DNA from: Sneathiella sp.
Lineage (GTDB): Bacteria; Pseudomonadota; Alphaproteobacteria; Sneathiellales; Sneathiellaceae
Assembly: GCF_029233945.1 (NCBI RefSeq)
Contig: NZ_JARGOQ010000010.1
Coordinates: 5,943-69,942, forward strand
DNA: 64,000 bases
Reading direction: 5' to 3'
Positions 61,992-64,000 of this stretch are shown piece after piece; within the stretch, counting starts at the first letter, position 1, and each line of letters starts with the position of its first letter. The notes beneath the pieces were generated by a model that saw nothing but the letters and a program-made list of their open reading frames with translations, made no database searches and was not told where the DNA came from. The position numbers were made by a program, and so were the translations under genes.

Positions 61992-62485
61992 GATAGCCTC
62001 CCACTATTGTCCGATTTTTTTTAGTTATTTTTCACACCATATTACTTAAGCGGACGAATACGATGGTCGCGAAAGTATAAGCAAGCGTTTTACCCAGCGT
62101 CAATAAAACATTTCAATAAACGCAGTATTTTTTTGTTCGCATTTGCAATATAATTTATTTTATTAATAAAAAATCAATAAAAAAATTAATTATATGCTTT
62201 TTACTATTATAATTACATTGTAACTATATTTTATTACTTATTAAACATCAATTTAATGCGCGCGAGATTGGCAAATCCCTTGCCTATGATGCCGCCCACC
62301 CAAACATTAGGAAACGTGCATGTTGCGCCGCATGCCAACAACGATAATATCGTCATATATTTCATCTACGGAATGAGTTGGATTTGTTTCATCAACATGG
62401 TTATCGTCAGGTTGCCTTTTTACAGTTTTAGTTTTCTCAAACGCTGGGCGATCAGGGCCGAGCAACAATAAATCGGGAGTGAAAA
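61992..62485. other. AT-rich intergenic region between livH and the cysteine synthase gene
   Basis: About 490 bases separate these divergent genes. The part from roughly 62100 to 62260 is extremely AT-rich, built of A and T runs with very few G or C, and probably carries promoters or a nucleoid-protein site. From 62256 both strands have short open frames of about 70 codons that overlap each other; I see no reason to prefer either as a gene. Confidence 0.6.
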
Positions 62486-63580
62486 ATGAACCAGAACCCA
62501 CAAGGAGACTCACGCACAACAGACGGATTAGGGCAACTTTATAATTCTATCGTCGACACCATTGGCAATACGCCCTGCATCCGTGTCAACCGCCTTGGGC
62601 CTGAAGGTATTGAGTTATACGTGAAGGCAGAATTCTTTAATCCGGCGGCGTCCGTTAAGGACCGGCTTGCAATTTCGATTATCGAGCAGGCGGAAAAGCG
62701 TGGAGACTTGAAACCCGGCCAAACCGTTATCGAGGCCACCAGCGGCAATACGGGCATCGGCCTTGCCATGGTGTGCGCGGCCAAGGGGTACCCCCTCGTC
62801 GTTACGATGGCGGACAGCTTTTCGATCGAGCGCCGGAAGCTAATGCGCTTTCTTGGCGCAAAAGTAGTTCTCACGCCGCGAGCCGCAAAGGGCTTCGGCA
62901 TGTATCAAAAGGCAAAAGAGCTGGCTGAGGCAAACGGCTGGTTCCTCGCGCGTCAGTTTGAAACGACCGATAATGCGTTGATCCATGAAAATACGACGGG
63001 GCGGGAAATCCTCGCCGATTTCAAGGGGCATCGTCTTGATTATTGGGTGAGCGGGTATGGAACGGGCGGCACAATGACTGGCGTATCCCGTGTCCTCAAG
63101 AAAGAACGGCCAGAGACCAAGATTATTCTGACGGAACCCGCAAATGCCCAGCTTGTCGGAAGCGGGGTTGCGCAAGAACGCGATGCAAGCGGTTCCCCGA
63201 GTGAAGGGCATAAATCTTTCGAGCCCCACCCGATCCAGGGTTGGACCCCGGATTTTATCCCGCTTGTTCTTCAGGAGTCTCTGGATCAGGGGTATTATGA
63301 CGAGCTTATTCCGATCGCAGGTCCGGAAGGAATTAAATGGTCACAGGAACTTGCCCAGAAGGAAGGAATTTTCACCGGTATATCGGGTGGATCAACCTTT
63401 GCTGTTGCCATGAAGGTTGCGGAAAAAGCGGCACTAGGATCAGTCATCCTCTGCATGCTGCCCGATACGGGAGAGCGCTATCTTTCTTCACCGCTGTTTG
63501 AAAATATCGTTGAAGATATGGCGGACGACGAAATCGCCCTTTCCCTCTCGACGCCAGGTTTTCATATGCCGACGGAGTAA
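62486..63580 (+). CDS. Cysteine synthase family protein (CysK type)
   Basis: This 364-residue fold-type II PLP enzyme has the PLP lysine in NPAASVKDRLA (about residue 58), the substrate loop EATSGNTGIG (about 84-93) and GYGTGGTMTG for the phosphate. It makes cysteine from O-acetylserine and sulfide. It is longer than the usual 310-320 residues, with extra N-terminal residues and an insertion rich in Ser, Glu and His at about residues 226-252. GGGAG precedes the ATG. A cystathionine-beta-synthase-like role is possible. Confidence 0.86.
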   Translation: MNQNPQGDSRTTDGLGQLYNSIVDTIGNTPCIRVNRLGPEGIELYVKAEFFNPAASVKDRLAISIIEQAEKRGDLKPGQTVIEATSGNTGIGLAMVCAAKGYPLVVTMADSFSIERRKLMRFLGAKVVLTPRAAKGFGMYQKAKELAEANGWFLARQFETTDNALIHENTTGREILADFKGHRLDYWVSGYGTGGTMTGVSRVLKKERPETKIILTEPANAQLVGSGVAQERDASGSPSEGHKSFEPHPIQGWTPDFIPLVLQESLDQGYYDELIPIAGPEGIKWSQELAQKEGIFTGISGGSTFAVAMKVAEKAALGSVILCMLPDTGERYLSSPLFENIVEDMADDEIALSLSTPGFHMPTE

Positions 63581-63598
63581 CGTGGACATTAAAATAAA

Positions 63599-63655
63599 GC
63601 AAAACTCATTTCGTTGATCACTTGATTTGTTCCCGGGTCACGAAGTGAGTTTTGC
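63599..63655. terminator. Long hairpin between convergent genes
   Basis: GCAAAACTCATTTCGT (63599-63614) pairs with ACGAAGTGAGTTTTGC (63640-63655) with one G-T pair, around a 25-base loop. The ends are A/T-rich. It lies between the convergent cysteine synthase and SMR/EamA-like genes and probably ends both transcripts. Confidence 0.6.
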
Positions 63656-63667
63656 ATTTACTGCAAT

Positions 63668-64000
63668 TTACGCTGATCTTCCGACAAGCACGCATCCGCC
63701 AACGATCAGCACTGTTCCGATAATCCGCATCGGGGTGACATTCTCATTTAACAGCAAAATCCCGAACAGCATTGTGACCACAAAGCCGATGCCGACAAAG
63801 GGGTAGGCAACACTCAGATCTACTTTCGAGAGGACCCAGAGCCAAAGCACGACACTCAGTGCGTAGATAATTAACCCAAACCAGATGAAGGGCGAGAACA
63901 GAGCTGCCAAGGCAGATTCATAAATACCCGACTGCATTGCCGCCTGCATTTTCTGATCCGCGACGCCAAGCTTCAAGACAAGCTGCGCACATGCCGACGC
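63668..64000 (-). CDS. SMR/EamA-like small membrane transporter, cut by the window end
   Basis: This partial protein of 110 or more residues runs to the edge of the window with no stop upstream, and reads ACAQLVLKLG before the first in-window start-like codon, as in helix 1 of SMR and ArnE-type proteins. Three further helices follow (about 30-50, 60-80 and 85-105 of the visible part), with AYPFVGIGFVVTMLFG and the end RIIGTVLIVGGCVLVGRS. It may be a drug, lipid-sugar or small-molecule exporter. Its true start lies beyond 64000. Confidence 0.75.
   Translation of the reverse strand, partial: ASACAQLVLKLGVADQKMQAAMQSGIYESALAALFSPFIWFGLIIYALSVVLWLWVLSKVDLSVAYPFVGIGFVVTMLFGILLLNENVTPMRIIGTVLIVGGCVLVGRSA

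Noticed and set aside
62256-62519. Small genes on either strand before the cysteine synthase
   Set aside because: The two frames overlap each other on opposite strands, and neither has a convincing ribosome site. Coding use of one cannot be fully excluded.
1-64000. CRISPR arrays, insertion sequences, prophage, tRNA and rRNA genes
   Set aside because: No regularly spaced repeats, transposase or phage genes, or RNA-gene folds were seen in reading the window. A covariance-model search was not possible here.

Overview
The window looks like chromosomal DNA of a free-living marine or halotolerant alphaproteobacterium. The reasons are moderate GC (about half, by eye), three complete TRAP transporter operons, an ectoine/hydroxyectoine catabolic island in the Ruegeria-type gene order, LivFGHM transport, a BKACE enzyme and many CoA-linked catabolic genes. 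The genus cannot be fixed from the sequence alone. No rRNA, tRNA, CRISPR array, insertion sequence or prophage was seen. About 58 protein genes are supported, mostly in tight operons with clear Shine-Dalgarno sites.

Region 1 (1-13184, + strand) is the ectoine island: enuR (MocR regulator), uehABC (TRAP importer), usp, a 57-codon remnant of eutA, eutB, eutC, eutD/doeA, eutE/doeB, asnC/doeX, an aldehyde dehydrogenase (ssd/doeC) and an aminotransferase (atf/doeD). Imported ectoine is opened by DoeA and deacetylated by DoeB. The diaminobutyrate formed is transaminated and oxidised to aspartate. eutA, normally a full gene between usp and eutB, survives only as its N-terminal end. A 9-bp inverted repeat and a shared TTACAATTG motif mark likely EnuR operators.

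Region 2 (13400-20870) holds a DUF1007/NicO-type metal transport pair, a thiolase, a BKACE (DUF849) enzyme and a second TRAP operon with a Tat-type binding protein, ended by a strong terminator.

Region 3 (20900-32470) holds a YpfJ-type zinc protease and, on the - strand, an unusual operon: IclR regulator, 2-oxoacid dehydrogenase E1 alpha, E1 beta, an acetolactate-synthase-like ThDP enzyme and a third TRAP transporter, with no E2 or E3 gene. Facing it across a 91-bp promoter region is an unrecognised 264-residue protein built of two copies of one domain (GSHG ... FNDAG), followed by an MFS transporter and an enoyl-CoA hydratase. This is the best candidate for an undescribed pathway.

Region 4 (32900-42900) holds a second usp next to an alanine/glycine symporter, an unknown secreted 550-residue protein, a type II haloacid dehalogenase, two small ORFs, yghU, an ATC-hydrolase-family gene, and the ydbH-ynbE-ydbL set of envelope genes.

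Region 5 (43000-52150) holds a GST, a TauD/TfdA dioxygenase, an acyl-CoA dehydrogenase, a DUF1989 protein, a LemA/DUF2207 pair, a PhyH dioxygenase and a FAD monooxygenase. Region 6 (52150-55320) holds an ECF sigma factor, its RskA-type anti-sigma factor and a fasciclin lipoprotein, then a class IV aminotransferase. Region 7 (55335-64000) holds livH-livM-livG-livF, an acyl-CoA synthetase and a LivJ-type binding protein in one operon, then an AT-rich gap, a cysteine synthase and the end of an SMR/EamA-like membrane protein cut by the window edge.

All three TRAP operons have a hairpin between the binding-protein gene and the small permease gene, probably to let the binding protein be made in excess.
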